From: Candidatus Bathyarchaeota archaeon
GTDB taxonomy: Archaea; Thermoproteota; Bathyarchaeia; Bathyarchaeales; Bathycorpusculaceae
Assembly (NCBI GenBank): GCA_018396935.1
Contig: JAGTRA010000043.1
Span: 1,443 to 8,008, forward strand
Length of the DNA: 6,566 nt
Direction: 5' to 3'
The translations under genes were made by a program, and so were the position numbers. Below the pieces are notes generated by a model. It was not told the DNA's origin. It was given only the letters and a program-made list of their open reading frames with translations, and did no database searches. Position 1 is the first letter of the stretch. Each line of letters opens with the position of its first letter. Below are positions 5,752 to 6,566 of this stretch, piece by piece.

Positions 5752-6225
5752 ATGGACTTAGACCCTATAGGCAATTGGAAAAGGACCCATTACTGCTCAG
5801 AGATCAAACCAGAACTAGATGGAATGGAAGTAACACTTTTCGGATGGGTTTATGAAGTCAGAGATTTAGGCGGCTTAATATTCATAATTTTACAAGACAG
5901 GGAGGGAACCGTGCAGCTGACAGTTCCGCGAAAAAAAGCTACTAAAGAAGTATTATCAAAAATTGAGCAGCTACAAAGAAGATATTGTATAGGCGTCAAA
6001 GGAATAGTCAAAAAGACTGATATGACGCCACGAGGCGTTGAGGTAATTCCGACTGAGGTAAAAATCTTCAATACATCAGCAGCCAAACTTCCAATAGATA
6101 TTACTGGGAAAGTTCCAGCAAAAATTGACGCCAGACTCGATGCAAGGGCATTAGACCTATGCCGAGAGGAGAATATAGCGATCTTTAAAATTCAACATAC
6201 CGCTGTAGAGGCCGTAGGAGAATAA
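5752..6225 (+). CDS. aspS: Aspartyl-tRNA synthetase, N-terminal part up to a frame break
   Basis: AspRS joins aspartate to tRNA-Asp. This frame gives 157 residues: the anticodon-binding OB-fold (about 10-105; [11 protein letters not shown] at 31-41 and [15 protein letters not shown] at 48-62), the hinge with [20 protein letters not shown], and the first helix of the class II catalytic domain ([12 protein letters not shown], ending at residue 155). It then hits G-E-stop at 6217-6225, in the middle of a conserved helix, so this is a broken reading frame rather than a natural end. The missing part continues one base back. The ATG at 5752 has GAGTGA (5741-5746) 5 bases upstream. Y34 and P93 occupy the two positions that in Thermococcus AspRS (W26, K85) set tRNA specificity. 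Confidence 0.9.
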   Translation: MDLDPIGNWKRTHYCSEIKPELDGMEVTLFGWVYEVRDLGGLIFIILQDREGTVQLTVPRKKATKEVLSKIEQLQRRYCIGVKGIVKKTDMTPRGVEVIPTEVKIFNTSAAKLPIDITGKVPAKIDARLDARALDLCREENIAIFKIQHTAVEAVGE

Positions 6226-6230
6226 GAGAG
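6215..6230 (+). repeat. Imperfect 8-base tandem repeat at the aspS frame break
   Basis: TAGGAGAA (6215-6222) is followed at once by TAAGAGAG (6223-6230), matching at six of eight positions. The second unit begins with the in-frame stop codon. Taking out eight bases (for example 6217-6224) gives an uninterrupted AspRS with A-V-R-E-F across the junction. Confidence 0.55.
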
Positions 6231-6566
6231 TTCTTAATAAATGAAGGTTTCATAGAAGTTCATACACCACGCATTATTGCATCCGCCACAGAAGGGGGAG
6301 CTGCTCTCTTTTCTGTGGATTACTTTGAAAGAAAGGCATTTTTAGCTCAAAGTCCACAGTTATATAAAGAACAATTAGTTATGAGTTTAGAGAAAGTCTT
6401 TGAGATAGGGCCATTCTTCAGGGCAGAGGAATCACATACACGTAGACACTTAAGCGAGTTTGTCTCCATAGATATTGAGCAGGCCTTTGCAACAGCTGAG
6501 GACGTTATGCAACTCTTAGAACAGCTTATTCGGCACACATACAATAGGGTTATTGAAAAAAATCAA
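6219..6566 (+). CDS. aspS: Aspartyl-tRNA synthetase, catalytic domain continued in the shifted frame, cut by window edge
   Basis: From about 6219 the frame one base back is open to the last base of the window (116 codons) and encodes the AspRS catalytic core without interruption. Motif 1 is [17 protein letters not shown]. The flipping loop [11 protein letters not shown] and the aspartate-site segment [10 protein letters not shown] follow. Motif 2 is [21 protein letters not shown], with its class II arginine. All of these match archaeal/eukaryotic-type AspRS. There is no plausible start codon with an SD at the beginning, so it is not a separate gene. It must be joined to the preceding segment by a corrected sequence, a frameshift, or not at all if the gene is truly broken. 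Motif 3 and the C-terminus (roughly 160 residues) lie beyond the window. Confidence 0.9.

Noticed and set aside
6212..6230. Programmed -1 ribosomal frameshift in aspS.
   Set aside because: No X-XXY-YYZ slippery heptamer and no evident downstream pseudoknot; the inserted residues lengthen a conserved helix. Kept only as a minor option in the frame-break finding.

Overview
The window is archaeal chromosome. It carries ribosomal proteins found in archaea and eukaryotes but not bacteria (L7Ae, S28e, L24e, L40e), a TFIIB-type transcription factor, the H/ACA protein Gar1, the chromatin protein Alba, and an archaeal/eukaryotic-type aspartyl-tRNA synthetase. Promoters look like BRE/TATA elements, and several starts have GGAGG/GGTGA-type Shine-Dalgarno sequences. 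The gene set and protein sequences suggest a TACK-type archaeon, perhaps Bathyarchaeia-like; that placement is inference, and no 16S is present. No mobile element, CRISPR array or integrase was seen.

Layout: (1) 1-364, minus strand: the first 121 codons of a PAC2-family (proteasome assembly chaperone-like) gene, cut by the left edge. (2) 456-534, plus: an initiator tRNA-Met with encoded CCA. (3) 696-2228, plus: a 510-residue radical SAM/SPASM protein with its own promoter-like region and a strong SD; it is the only gene here without an obvious housekeeping role. (4) 2240-3067, minus: an L7Ae-S28e-L24e operon, convergent with the radical SAM gene. (5) 3219-4430, plus: Gar1 and TFB, divergent from L7Ae and tightly coupled, both starting with TTG. 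(6) 4431-4572: a 142-base gap with a short palindrome and an SD-like sequence that leads to no gene. (7) 4573-4734, minus: a 53-residue L40e. (8) 4885-5163, plus: Alba. (9) 5230-6566, plus: a zinc-ribbon/KH (NusA-like) protein followed by aspS, which runs off the right edge.

The genes mostly serve translation (initiator tRNA, ribosomal proteins, AspRS), transcription (TFB, KH protein), RNA modification (Gar1, and L7Ae as shared RNP subunit) and chromatin (Alba).

The strongest oddity is in aspS. The reading frame breaks at about 6217-6225, inside the start of the catalytic domain, and continues one base back. Removing 8 bases there restores a family-like protein, and the site looks like an imperfect 8-base tandem duplication. 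Other points are a mixed set of tRNA-specificity residues in AspRS, a hairpin that could hide the SD of the KH-protein gene, and the gene-less promoter/SD-like segment after tfb. I found no convincing new biological system.
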